Shown one piece after another: positions 7,527 through 15,978 of a stretch of DNA of 64,000 bases. How positions within the stretch are numbered: the first letter of the stretch is position 1; each line of letters starts with the position of its first letter. Both the position numbers and the translations under genes were made by a program. The DNA is taken from positions 1-64,000 of the forward strand of contig CAJUFN010000011.1 in the NCBI GenBank assembly GCA_910585545.1, given 5' to 3'. Below the pieces are notes generated by a model. It made no database searches, had not been told where the DNA came from, and saw only the letters and a program-made list of their open reading frames with translations. Source of the DNA: an uncultured Lachnospiraceae bacterium. Its GTDB lineage: Bacteria; Bacillota; Clostridia; Lachnospirales; Lachnospiraceae.

Positions 7527-7583
7527 CTTTACTATTTCTTTACTCTTTTCTTTACCGTTTTCTTTACTATTTACAGCTATAAT
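7527..7583 (+). promoter_or_regulatory. Direct-repeat operator array and promoter for the ABC transporter
   Basis: TTTAC recurs at 7528, 7539, 7551, 7563 and 7570, the first four copies 11-12 bp apart, i.e. about one helical turn. TATAAT follows at 7578-7583. OmpR-type regulators bind tandem direct repeats with this spacing, so the response regulator encoded just upstream probably activates the transporter genes from here. Confidence 0.7.
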
Positions 7584-7615
7584 GCCAGTACACTAAACAA
7601 GGAGGTTATACTTTT

Positions 7616-8530
7616 ATGGATCATGTTCTCAGAACAAATGCTTTATGCAAAAAATACAAAGATTTTAAAGCATTAAACGGACTGTCTATGAATGTTCCAA
7701 AAGGGGCAATCTATGGCTTTGTAGGGAAAAACGGTGCTGGCAAAACAACGCTTATCCGTTTGATTTGTGGGCTGCAGGAGCCTGCATCTGGCGATTATAC
7801 GCTTTACGGGAGGAAAAATACGGATAAGGATATTACAAAATCCAGAAGAAGGATGGGGGCTGTTGTAGAAACTCCATCCATTTATCTTGATATGACCGCA
7901 GAGAATAACCTGAAACAGCAGTACCGTATTTTAGGGCTTCCGTCTTTTGACGGGCTGACGGAGATTTTGAAACTAGTAGGGCTTGATAATACGAGGAAAA
8001 AGAAAGCGAAAAACTTTTCTCTAGGTATGCGGCAAAGATTGGGCATCGCAATAGCTCTTGTAGGAGACCCTGATTTTCTGATATTAGACGAACCTGTTAA
8101 CGGTCTTGATCCACAGGGAATCATTGAAATCAGGGAATTGATATTAAAGCTCAATCATGAACAACAGATTACAGTATTGATTTCCAGTCATATCCTCGAT
8201 GAACTTTCCAAGCTGGCAACACATTATGGTTTTATTGATAACGGACGCCTTGTAAAAGAAATGAGTGCGAAAGAGTTAGAAGCTGTTTGCAGAAAATGTG
8301 TCCGCATGGAAGTCAGCGATACGAAAGCGCTTGCACGTGTCCTTGACGGAATGGAGATTGATTATACGATCATAACAGACCAAACTGCTGATGTATATGC
8401 AAAGGTTAATATATCTCATTTAACTACTGCATTGGCAAAAGAAAATTGCGAAGTTATTTCAATGCAGGAACGTGACGAAAGTCTTGAAAGTTATTATGTC
8501 AGCCTTGTAGGAGGTGAAAAAAATGCGTAA
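7616..8530 (+). CDS. ABC transporter ATP-binding protein (bacitracin/lantibiotic immunity type)
   Basis: A 304-residue ATPase. Walker A GKNGAGKTT lies at residues 37-45, the signature as FSLGMRQRLG, Walker B as FLILDEPVNGLDP, and a switch His in ISSHIL. The roughly 80-residue C-terminal extension is typical of BcrA/LanF-like drug-export ATPases. It would power the permease encoded next, overlapping it by 8 bp. The neighbouring two-component genes suggest export of, or immunity to, a membrane-active peptide; the actual substrate is unknown. Confidence 0.9.
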   Translation: MDHVLRTNALCKKYKDFKALNGLSMNVPKGAIYGFVGKNGAGKTTLIRLICGLQEPASGDYTLYGRKNTDKDITKSRRRMGAVVETPSIYLDMTAENNLKQQYRILGLPSFDGLTEILKLVGLDNTRKKKAKNFSLGMRQRLGIAIALVGDPDFLILDEPVNGLDPQGIIEIRELILKLNHEQQITVLISSHILDELSKLATHYGFIDNGRLVKEMSAKELEAVCRKCVRMEVSDTKALARVLDGMEIDYTIITDQTADVYAKVNISHLTTALAKENCEVISMQERDESLESYYVSLVGGEKNA

Positions 8531-9353
8531 GTTGTTATCTGCTAATTTTTCTCGTCTCTGGAGAGATAAAATCTTTTGGATTTGCATAGGAACGATGTTG
8601 ATTTATTCGGTTGTATATATGCTGAATGGTTGCAGACATGCGACCGTTGATATGGCAGAATACAATTACAGTATTGATGAATATTATTTCCACTTTGCGT
8701 TATCAATCGGTATGTTTTGTGCATTGTTTAGCAGTATGTTCTTCGGCACGGAGTATAGTGATGGAACAATCCGAAATAAAATTGTAGTTGGTCATACAAA
8801 AACTGATATTTATATTGCCAGTCTGATTACTACGATTACAGCAACTTTGTTCATGATGCTGACATGGTTGATAAGCGCATTAGTTGCTATTCCCACTCTG
8901 GGTGTATGGAAAATGACTGTTTTGGAACTGTTTTCATATTTATTGATTGCGGTTATGTTCGTAATGGCTTTTTCCGGGATTTGTACATTTGTCTGTATGA
9001 CAGTTACAAATAAGGCTTATATCATTATGATTTCTATGCTGTTGATTTTAGGGCTTCTTGTTTTTGCAAGCATGTTATATAATGGTCTTAGCCAACCAGA
9101 AACAATAAGCGGTGTTCAGATAACTTCAAATGGAATGGAAATGTCTAAGCCATCCCCTAATCCGAATTATGTCAGTGGTACAATGCGTAAAGTTTATGAC
9201 TTTATTCTTGATTTTTTGCCTACAGGACAAGGATTGAGAATGTGGCAGTTGCAAATCGTTCATCCGATTCGTATGATAATATCATCGGTTGTTATTACGT
9301 TTTTGACAACATTTTGTGGAATATCTATTTTTAAGAAAAAGAATTTGAGGTAA
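8523..9353 (+). CDS. ABC transporter permease
   Basis: A 276-residue membrane protein starting at ATG 8523 behind GGAGGTG inside the end of the ATPase gene. About six hydrophobic segments are seen, with the ABC-2-type arrangement: first segment near residue 20, a large loop, then a second near 60 followed by FFGTEYSDGTIRNKIVVG, a motif shared by bacitracin/lantibiotic permeases. The last 81 bp of the gene are repeated at 10520 onward, so this is the intact copy left of the inserted gene. It forms the transport unit with the ATPase. Confidence 0.9.
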   Translation: MRKLLSANFSRLWRDKIFWICIGTMLIYSVVYMLNGCRHATVDMAEYNYSIDEYYFHFALSIGMFCALFSSMFFGTEYSDGTIRNKIVVGHTKTDIYIASLITTITATLFMMLTWLISALVAIPTLGVWKMTVLELFSYLLIAVMFVMAFSGICTFVCMTVTNKAYIIMISMLLILGLLVFASMLYNGLSQPETISGVQITSNGMEMSKPSPNPNYVSGTMRKVYDFILDFLPTGQGLRMWQLQIVHPIRMIISSVVITFLTTFCGISIFKKKNLR

Positions 9354-9364
9354 ATTTAGTATGG
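9273..9364 (+). repeat. 92-bp direct repeat, left copy
   Basis: This covers the 3' end of the permease gene and the first bases after it. It matches 10520-10611 at 90 of 92 positions. The two copies flank the DAHP synthase gene. Just right of the copy the sequence diverges into a short frame reading CDSYTQGDRYIYDGMTGD, probably a scrap of another gene. Confidence 0.95.
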
Positions 9365-9453
9365 TGCGATTCCTATACTCAAGGCGATAGATATATTTAT
9401 GATGGAATGACTGGTGACGTGCTGAAGAAAAAAATACACGAGGAGTTGATTGT

Positions 9454-10482
9454 ATGAATATGAATTTTAAATGTAAATTACCCATCCCTGCTGAGGTGAA
9501 AGAAAGATATCCAGCATCAAGTGAGGTTCAAAAGATAGTTAATAATCGTAATGAAGAAATTTGTAATATAATTATGGGAAAACAACGGAAGATGTTATTG
9601 ATTATAGGTCCTTGCTCAGCAGATAATGAAGACAGTGTGATAGACTATGTTTGTCGTCTGGCAAATGTGCAGGATAAAGTAAAAGATAAGATATTTATTG
9701 TTCCACGTATATATACGAATAAACCCCGTAGTATAGGAAAAGGATATAAAGGAATGTTGCACCAACCAGATCCGGACAAGGAACCGGATCTATATAAAGG
9801 AATAGTAGCTATTCGTAAAATGCATTTAAGAGCGATTAAAGAAACGGGTTTTACTTGTGCAGATGAAATGTTATATCCTGAAAATCATAGATATTTAAAC
9901 GATTTATTAGGGTATGTAGCGATAGGTGCTCGTTCTGTTGAAAATCAGCAACATAGATTGACTGCGAGTGGATTGAATATTCCAGTAGGCATGAAAAATC
10001 CTACCAGTGGCAATATTTCTATTATGATGAATTCTATTGAAGCAGCACAATATGAGCATACTTTTTTATATAGGGGCTGGGAGGTAAGTACAACGGGAAA
10101 TCCATTAACACATGCTATTTTAAGAGGATATGAAAATAAGTATGGACAACATATGTCAAATTATCATTATGATGATTTACAACTGTTAAGGGAAAATTAT
10201 TTTGAAAGAAATTTAAAAAATCCAGCAGTTATTATAGATACTAATCATAGTAATTCCGGTAAACGCCCTTTGGAACAGTCGCGTATTGTCAAGGAAGTAT
10301 TAAATAATTGTAGATATAATGAGGATATTTGTAAACTTGTAAAAGGATTTATGATAGAAAGTTATATAGAAGATGGTGCACAGAAAATAGATGAACATAT
10401 TTATGGAAAATCAATAACGGACCCTTGTTTAGGATGGGATAAAACTGAACGGTTAATTTATGAAATGGCAGAATTATTATAA
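9454..10482 (+). CDS. 3-deoxy-7-phosphoheptulonate (DAHP) synthase, class I
   Basis: A 342-residue enzyme of the AroF/G/H type, condensing phosphoenolpyruvate with erythrose 4-phosphate to start the shikimate pathway. Family blocks are all present: IIGPCSADN, RIYTNKPRSIGKGYKG, GARSVENQQHR, PVGMKNPTSG, VIIDTNHSNSGK and TDPCLGWDKT. The start follows GAGGAG. It has no regulatory ACT or chorismate-mutase part. It interrupts the transporter/kinase operon between 92-bp repeats and is richer in A+T than many neighbours, so it was acquired later. It may be a feedback-different isozyme or cargo of a transferred segment. Confidence 0.95.
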   Translation: MNMNFKCKLPIPAEVKERYPASSEVQKIVNNRNEEICNIIMGKQRKMLLIIGPCSADNEDSVIDYVCRLANVQDKVKDKIFIVPRIYTNKPRSIGKGYKGMLHQPDPDKEPDLYKGIVAIRKMHLRAIKETGFTCADEMLYPENHRYLNDLLGYVAIGARSVENQQHRLTASGLNIPVGMKNPTSGNISIMMNSIEAAQYEHTFLYRGWEVSTTGNPLTHAILRGYENKYGQHMSNYHYDDLQLLRENYFERNLKNPAVIIDTNHSNSGKRPLEQSRIVKEVLNNCRYNEDICKLVKGFMIESYIEDGAQKIDEHIYGKSITDPCLGWDKTERLIYEMAELL

Positions 10483-10519
10483 AATAAACCCGAATTATTC
10501 ATGAGACTCTAATATCCTC

Positions 10520-10611
10520 ATGATAATATCATCGGTTGTTATTACGTTTTTGACAACATTTTGTGGAATATTTATTTTTAAGAAAAAGAATTTGGGGTAA
10601 ATTTAGTATGG
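10520..10611 (+). repeat. 92-bp direct repeat, right copy
   Basis: The duplicated end of the permease gene, now without the rest of that gene, and the first four bases of the kinase coding region (ATGG). It differs from 9273-9364 at two positions. It restores the original junction between permease and kinase. Confidence 0.95.
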
Positions 10612-11498
10612 AAGAATGGTTATGGGCTTTCGTCGGTATTATGGCGCTGATAATGGTTGCCTTGTTTATGAAAATATATATCTTACAAAAAGCTGCAAAG
10701 GAAATCGCGAATGCCTTTGCCGACAGGCTCATGACCGATACAAATACTCTTATTGACATTTCTTCTAACGACAGATATATGCGTAAGTTAGCAAATGCCA
10801 TAAATACAGAGCTTCGTAAACTTCGCATAGAACGGCACAGATTTTGGCAAGGCGATATGGAATTAAAAAATGCCGTTACAAATATTTCTCACGATTTACG
10901 GACACCGCTTACGGCTATATGTGGTTATTTGGAATTGTTGGAAAAAGAAGAAAAAACGGAAACGGTCAATCACTATATCGGAATTATTAAAGACCGTGTA
11001 GATATTTTGACGCAGCTTTCAGAGGAACTTTTCCGATATTCCGTTATTATTTCAACGAAAGATCATACCATAAAGGAACAGGTTGTTATGAATACCGTAT
11101 TGGAAGAAACCATTGCAGCATTTTATACTGTTTTAACAGAACGAAATATTGTGCCTGAGATACAAATGTGCGAAAAGAAGATACTGCGAATGCTTGACCG
11201 CTCGGCTTTATCCCGTGTGGTTTCTAATCTAATCAGTAATGTTATAAAATACAGCGATGGTGATTTGAAAATCGTTTTATCAGAGAACGGAAAGATAACT
11301 TTTTCAAATAGGGCTTCCGGATTAGATGAGATACAGGTGGGAAGATTGTTCGACCGTTTCTACACTGTAGAATCCGCCAGAAAATCAACAGGTTTAGGAT
11401 TGGCAATTTCGAAAACCCTTGTTGAGGAAATGAATGGAACCATATCAGCAGAATATGAAAATGGCAGGTTAAGTATCCATATCTTTTTCCCGGAATGA
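10608..11498 (+). CDS. Sensor histidine kinase
   Basis: A 296-residue kinase. The start is ATG 10608, at the end of the duplicated segment. One membrane helix (about residues 5-25) is followed by a linker, the phospho-acceptor His95 in NISHDLRTPLTA, a dimerisation helix pair and an ATPase domain with N box VSNLISNVIKYS and G box STGLGLAISKTL. It has almost no extracellular part, as in intramembrane-sensing kinases that work with ABC transporters detecting cell-wall antibiotics. The cognate regulator is at 6856. Confidence 0.92.
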   Translation: MEEWLWAFVGIMALIMVALFMKIYILQKAAKEIANAFADRLMTDTNTLIDISSNDRYMRKLANAINTELRKLRIERHRFWQGDMELKNAVTNISHDLRTPLTAICGYLELLEKEEKTETVNHYIGIIKDRVDILTQLSEELFRYSVIISTKDHTIKEQVVMNTVLEETIAAFYTVLTERNIVPEIQMCEKKILRMLDRSALSRVVSNLISNVIKYSDGDLKIVLSENGKITFSNRASGLDEIQVGRLFDRFYTVESARKSTGLGLAISKTLVEEMNGTISAEYENGRLSIHIFFPE

Positions 11499-11550
11499 GT
11501 TTGCAAGATGGATATAAAGTTTATTTTATCAGGGGAGTGGAGGAGAAGTC

Positions 11551-12357
11551 ATGGGATTTATGAGAATTTGTTCGTTGGTAGAGAATACAAGTAACTGTGG
11601 AATGAGAACAGCGCATGGTTTATCATTTTATATTGAAACTAAGAATCATCGTGTTTTGTTTGATGTTGGACAAGATGAAACTATTTTTGAAAATGCGAGA
11701 AAGATGAATATTCGGCTAGAGGATGTAGATATTGTTATCATTTCGCATGGACATTATGATCATGGCGGTGCCTTGGAAAAATTTTTGGAAATCAATCAAA
11801 CTGCAAAAGTTTACATACAAAGAAAAGCATTTGAACCTCATTTCAGTGAGAGACCGGAGGGACTTAAGTATATCGGTCTAGAACCTAAACTCATGTGCCA
11901 TCCACAGATTTTCTTGTTGGATGGTGATTATCAGATTGATCAGGAATTAAGTCTTTTTACGGTTTCTGATGCAAAGCATCATCTTTCAGAAGCAAATAAT
12001 GTGCTATATGATGAGAATGGTTTGGATCAATTTGAACATGAGCAAAATTTAGAAGTGAATTGTGATAATAAGAAGGTCTTAATCTTGGGATGTGGACATT
12101 GTGGAATAATTAATATCTTAGAAAAAGCCGGAAACTATATTCCGGATGTATGTATCGGAGGATTTCATCTTTCTATTCCGCACTTAAAGAGGACGGTATC
12201 AGAAAGTCAATTGGAGGAAGTAGCATGCAAACTATTAGAATATCATGATACACAGTTTTATACATGTCATTGCACAGGGATTGATGCCTTTGTATATTTG
12301 ACTGAGAAATGTTCTAATGTACACTATTTGGCATGCGGCGACATACTTACATTTTAA
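11551..12357 (+). CDS. MBL-fold metallo-hydrolase
   Basis: A 268-residue metallo-beta-lactamase-fold protein. The metal motif HGHYDHGG is at residues 66-73 (His66, His68, Asp70, His71), with further ligands likely in the GCGHCG segment and the FYTCHCTG segment near the C terminus. This layout is that of the group annotated as dihydropterin-ribofuranosylaminobenzene 5'-phosphate synthase-like hydrolases; the true substrate is unknown. RBS GGGGAGTGGAGG precedes the start. It lies 52 bp behind the histidine kinase and could share its transcript. Confidence 0.88.
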   Translation: MGFMRICSLVENTSNCGMRTAHGLSFYIETKNHRVLFDVGQDETIFENARKMNIRLEDVDIVIISHGHYDHGGALEKFLEINQTAKVYIQRKAFEPHFSERPEGLKYIGLEPKLMCHPQIFLLDGDYQIDQELSLFTVSDAKHHLSEANNVLYDENGLDQFEHEQNLEVNCDNKKVLILGCGHCGIINILEKAGNYIPDVCIGGFHLSIPHLKRTVSESQLEEVACKLLEYHDTQFYTCHCTGIDAFVYLTEKCSNVHYLACGDILTF

Positions 12358-12494
12358 TATTATGAGAAGATTTAGTAACTTATTATAAGAAAGTGTGAGG
12401 TAGAGATGGGAAAAGGTGTGGAAAAGGGCGCAGAGATGCGGCTTTTTCTTTTTCTCATTTTCTTGAGTTACTGATAAAAATCAGTTAAAATAAA
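12358..12494. other. Intergenic region with a weak terminator
   Basis: A weak hairpin (CGCA/TGCG around 12430-12452) is followed by a T-rich run to 12465 and may end the upstream transcript. No promoter is clear. Confidence 0.35.
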
Positions 12495-13232
12495 GTGGAG
12501 AAAGTGGGTGAACGAATATTGTCTAAAATGTTTTTATGGATAGAAGATCGTAAAGGCAAAGCAAGTTATAGGTTTTGGGAAAATTTTATGAAACATCTTT
12601 GCCCAGAGATGATAGTTGAGAGTAAAAAGAATAACAGCGAATTGGTAAAGGCGGTTAAAGCGTTACAAGATACAGAAAATAAATACATTATTGTTTTTGA
12701 TAATTCTTTTGATAATTTGCAGATTGTAATGGAACAAAAAAGATTAAAGAAGTATGTAAATGAGCGAGATAATGTATTCCTGATAGATATCATTTGTTTT
12801 GAGTATATTCTTTTAGAATTTAAGGGATTAATAGATTGGATTTATGCGCCCAAGGATGAATTTTTGGAAAAAAGAGCGGGTGCAATAGCAGCAAGAAAAA
12901 AATTAGTATCTTCAATTCAGAAGGGCAATTTTCATTATAAAGAAATTCAGGAAATCATGGAATATGATTCTCGGATTGAAGAACATAATATAGAACAATT
13001 GGTTGCAAAACTATTGTTTGATTTGACGAGAAATACTGGGTTCGAAGTGGAGAAAGGGCTATTGGGAGAATGTTGGATAAAATCTTGCTGTGAATGGGAA
13101 GAACGACAGGAGAATGATATATGTGGTTTAGATCATAATAGATTATCCGTGTTTGATAAGATGAAAAATATATATGAAGAAAGTTCGTTAAAAGAGCAGT
13201 TTTTGAAAATTGGATTGGAGGTATTGGCGTGA
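12495..13232 (+). CDS. TOPRIM-like (DUF4435-like) protein of unknown function
   Basis: A 245-residue protein; the start is uncertain (GTG 12495 or 12504, or ATG 12528). I see a degenerate TOPRIM-type layout: Glu17 in LWIEDRKGKASYRFWENF, then IIVFDNSFDN with Asp69 and Asp73, then FLIDIICFEYILLEF, similar to the EIENYLL-type segment of DUF4435 proteins. TOPRIM proteins cut or join nucleic acid with Mg. The next two genes overlap it and each other (4 bp, then 11 bp), one encoding a P-loop ATPase. ATPase plus TOPRIM pairs include OLD, Gabija and PARIS defence systems. This assignment is a pattern judgement and needs structure comparison. Confidence 0.5.
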   Translation: MEKVGERILSKMFLWIEDRKGKASYRFWENFMKHLCPEMIVESKKNNSELVKAVKALQDTENKYIIVFDNSFDNLQIVMEQKRLKKYVNERDNVFLIDIICFEYILLEFKGLIDWIYAPKDEFLEKRAGAIAARKKLVSSIQKGNFHYKEIQEIMEYDSRIEEHNIEQLVAKLLFDLTRNTGFEVEKGLLGECWIKSCCEWEERQENDICGLDHNRLSVFDKMKNIYEESSLKEQFLKIGLEVLA

Positions 13233-13672
13233 TTACGATTTTAAAAAATAAAAAGGATATACCTCAGGGTAAAAAGTATATCGAGTTGAATGATATATTT
13301 TTTAATCAGAATACGGCAGGGAAATTAGATGACAGAGCAGCGCAGTTTATTGAGAAGATAGATAATTCCAAGCTTCTTAGCAAATACAAAATACGTTCAA
13401 GATTTGATGATATTACACTAAATATCGATCAGCTTTCTACAGGGTGCAAAACAGTATTGAATGTATTTTATTATCCGGATAAAGTCTTTTGTCTGAAAGA
13501 ATGTGGAAATAATGCATTAGAAGTACTGTATGGTTTTGAAAAAGGATTTGTATATAGCGAATATGCAATGATTCCTTTTGAAATGGATCCAGTAGAAGTT
13601 CAGACATTAGGCGGGAAAAAAGTGATCGATGATTATGAAGAGCTGAAGGAGTGGTGGGAAAATGAAGATTAG
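13229..13672 (+). CDS. DUF4869 domain protein
   Basis: A 147-residue protein matching my memory of DUF4869: ITILKNKKDIPQGKKYIELN at the start, FNQNTAGKLDDRAA, then STGCKTVLNVFYYPDKVF and KVIDDYEELKEWW at the end. The family is frequent in Lachnospiraceae and has no assigned role. It overlaps the previous gene by 4 bp (ATGA-type coupling with a GTG start) and the next by 11 bp, so the three proteins are very probably made together. Confidence 0.75.
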   Translation: MITILKNKKDIPQGKKYIELNDIFFNQNTAGKLDDRAAQFIEKIDNSKLLSKYKIRSRFDDITLNIDQLSTGCKTVLNVFYYPDKVFCLKECGNNALEVLYGFEKGFVYSEYAMIPFEMDPVEVQTLGGKKVIDDYEELKEWWENED

Positions 13673-14090
13673 ACCGGTTGTTATGAAACACTTCGCAACA
13701 GTGCATACTTCTTTTGTAGTGGATTTTATATTTACTAATAATATAACTATTTTGATGGGAGATTCTGGATCAGGTAAGACAGCAGCATTTTCTTTTATAA
13801 GAGAATGTATGGCAATGAATTCGAAAATTCTTTGCCTGGATTATTTTGATTATCAGAAAAGCATAAAAGAAATTTTAAGTCAGGCAAATGAGAAACTGAT
13901 TGTGATTGATAATGCGGATATTTTATTGAATGATGATATAAGAAAATATATTTCTCAAGACGATAAAAATCAGTATCTGATTATCGGGAGAAATCCGAAG
14001 AATTTGTTCGCAACAAAAGAGAATCTTTTTGAACTGGTAAGCGAAAAGGTTGGAGAGCAAACAGTGTTTAGGATAGAGCCATATATATAA
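13662..14090 (+). CDS. Small P-loop ATPase
   Basis: A 142-residue protein with a Walker A GDSGSGKT at residues 33-40 and a Walker B EKLIVIDNADILL (Asp83), preceded by a strand that reads like the N terminus of AAA/ABC-type ATPases. It stops soon after the sensor-like YLIIGRNPKN strand, so it is much shorter than OLD, Gabija or PARIS ATPases and has no ABC signature. It may work as a small regulatory NTPase. Last gene of the cassette. Confidence 0.7.
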   Translation: MKIRPVVMKHFATVHTSFVVDFIFTNNITILMGDSGSGKTAAFSFIRECMAMNSKILCLDYFDYQKSIKEILSQANEKLIVIDNADILLNDDIRKYISQDDKNQYLIIGRNPKNLFATKENLFELVSEKVGEQTVFRIEPYI

Positions 14091-14275
14091 AATGGAACTT
14101 TTGTGTTAAGAATTGCAGGTATCGGATATGAATCAGGAACGCTGCTTGTTTGATAAGAAACATAATTTGCGGTTAATATTTTATGCCAAAAGTTAAGGAA
14201 TGGTCAATAGAAAATGCAGGTAAGAAATGCTACAATAGAAACACGAAAAAGTTAAGCTGTAAAGGAAATATTATC

Positions 14276-15337
14276 ATGAAAATAAATGAAATAATTCGTG
14301 AACGACGTTTAGCAAAAGGATTTACGCAAGAACAGGTTGCTAATTATCTTGGTGTTTCTGCACCTGCTGTAAACAAGTGGGAGAAAGGAACCTCATATCC
14401 TGATATAGTCTTATTACCGGCACTTGCCCGACTTCTCAATACGGATTTGAATACGCTTTTGTCCTTTAAAAACAATCTGTCGGAAAAAGAAGTTGCGCTA
14501 TTTATAAATGAAGTTTCTGAAACGATGGATAAAAATGGCTTCGAAGAAGGATATTTTCTTGCTGTTGAGAAATTGAAGGAATATCCTACCTGCGATTTAC
14601 TGGTAAACAACTTAGCCATGTTGTTAGACGGGGCGTTAATGATTTATGGTGGCGAAAACAAGTTAAATAAGAAGTATCGAGAAAAAATCGAATCTTTATA
14701 TTATCGTGCAGCACAAAGTGAAGATGCAAGTATCAGAGAGCAAGCCCAAGCATGCTTGGTTTCTAAATTGATGGGGAAACAAGATTATGAGCAAGCCCAA
14801 GAAATACTTAATACACTCCCAAAGAAAAGTCCTGTAGATAGAGAACAGGCTCAAGCAAAAATATATATTGCACAGGGAGAATTGGAAAAGGCAGCAAAAC
14901 TAACAGAGGAAAAACTTTTGTCTGCTACAACTGAAATTCGTGTAGCGTTAATCACTTTAATGGAGATTGCCATGAAAGAAGAACGAATGGATGATGCTGA
15001 GTATATTGCTGATATTGATAAGCAGGTGGCTGAACTATTTGATTTGTGGGAATATAATTCCTATGTTGCACATTTTCAGCTTTATAGCGCCACAAAAAAT
15101 AGAGTTAAATTTTTAAAGATACTTTTGCCGATGTTAAAATCGCTCACCAAAAAATGGGATATTAATAAATCCCCATTATATCGACATATACAGACAAAAG
15201 AAGTTAATAAGGAGTTTGGATTAAAACTCCAAAAAACTATTATTCAGTCAATCAATACAGATGAAGATACAGAGTTCGTAAAAAGTAGTCCAGAATTTCA
15301 TGAATTAATAAAGAAAATGGATATTGAGCAAAAGTAA
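14276..15337 (+). CDS. XRE-family regulator with helical-repeat C-terminal domain
   Basis: A 353-residue protein starting at ATG 14276 behind AAAGGA (an upstream in-frame ATG at 14183 is not supported by a binding site). Residues 1-65 form a helix-turn-helix (GFTQEQVANYLGVSAPAVNKWEKG). The rest is helical with TPR-like repeats (DYEQAQEILNTLPKKSPVDREQ and GELEKAAKLTEEKL). Such XRE-TPR proteins act as stand-alone regulators and are sometimes peptide-responsive. It lies 185 bp after the ATPase cassette. Confidence 0.85.
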   Translation: MKINEIIRERRLAKGFTQEQVANYLGVSAPAVNKWEKGTSYPDIVLLPALARLLNTDLNTLLSFKNNLSEKEVALFINEVSETMDKNGFEEGYFLAVEKLKEYPTCDLLVNNLAMLLDGALMIYGGENKLNKKYREKIESLYYRAAQSEDASIREQAQACLVSKLMGKQDYEQAQEILNTLPKKSPVDREQAQAKIYIAQGELEKAAKLTEEKLLSATTEIRVALITLMEIAMKEERMDDAEYIADIDKQVAELFDLWEYNSYVAHFQLYSATKNRVKFLKILLPMLKSLTKKWDINKSPLYRHIQTKEVNKEFGLKLQKTIIQSINTDEDTEFVKSSPEFHELIKKMDIEQK

Positions 15338-15491
15338 CTTAGAAGATAATCGCGTTTACTTGGGAAATCAAATTGAGATTACTGGCAGCGATCGATGTTA
15401 TGGCATTGTGGCGGATGACCATTATCTGCTTGTATGTGAATATGGATGCAATGGGACAGAGTCACAGATCATCCTATATAAGAAACGATAA
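15336..15491 (+). pseudogene. 3' fragment of an unidentified gene
   Basis: An open frame without a start codon reads YLGNQIEITGSDRCYGIVAD and then LLVCEYGCNGTESQIILYKKR to TAA at 15489-15491. It has the look of real coding sequence, a beta-rich C-terminal domain, but begins within the end of the upstream gene. I cannot name it; probably left by a deletion. Confidence 0.4.
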
Positions 15492-15522
15492 CTCCCAATG
15501 TATCAGGGAGTATCGTTTTTTA
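15485..15522. terminator. Bidirectional terminator between convergent genes
   Basis: ACGAT/ATCGT and ACTCCC/GGGAGT pair (15485-15516) and are followed by T on the plus strand. It lies at the meeting point of the plus-strand fragment and the minus-strand acetyltransferase. Confidence 0.75.
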
Positions 15523-15958
15523 TCATAATAAAATTTGTAAGAAAAGTTTTCTGTCGTTCTACTTTCTGTTCTTTTATAACCTTATATCCCCTTTTTTCAA
15601 AAAATGGTTTTGCAGTAATAGAGGCATGAGTAATAATATTCCCTTGAACTGCTGCCTCCAACTGATTGCATATAACGGTAGCAACTCCTTTACCCTGATA
15701 ATCCGAATGAACGAATAAACGGTTAAGATAACCTGTCTTATCGATATCTCCGAATCCTATAATGATACCTGCATCAACCGCAACAACGCTAAAATGCTCT
15801 TGAAGTGATTGGTTCCATTTTTCCAAATCTACCTGCCCGGTTGCCCATGCATCTAATTGTTCTTTTGTATAATCTTTTGCGTTTACAGTATGAACTGTAT
15901 TATAAAAAAGTTCGGTTAATTCTTTGCAATCTGTTGTTTGATATTCTCTGATAATCAT
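15503..15958 (-). CDS. GNAT family N-acetyltransferase
   Basis: A 151-residue GNAT protein. The acetyl-CoA pyrophosphate loop is in LFVHSDYQGKGVATVICNQL (motif A, about residues 80-100) and the C-terminal strand reads PFFEKRGYKVIKEQKVE. It resembles YafP-type acetyltransferases; substrate unknown. It lies 20 bp downstream of the nucleotidyltransferase on the same strand and could share its transcript. Confidence 0.88.
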   Translation of the reverse strand: MIIREYQTTDCKELTELFYNTVHTVNAKDYTKEQLDAWATGQVDLEKWNQSLQEHFSVVAVDAGIIIGFGDIDKTGYLNRLFVHSDYQGKGVATVICNQLEAAVQGNIITHASITAKPFFEKRGYKVIKEQKVERQKTFLTNFIMIKNDTP

Positions 15959-15978
15959 TTTAAAATTCTTTTTTCTTT

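Noticed and set aside
9364..9440. Short frame CDSYTQGDRYIYDGMTGD as a gene
   Set aside because: It is about 25 codons long with no start site of its own; it resembles RNA polymerase-like text only by a DGMTG match, which is too short to call.
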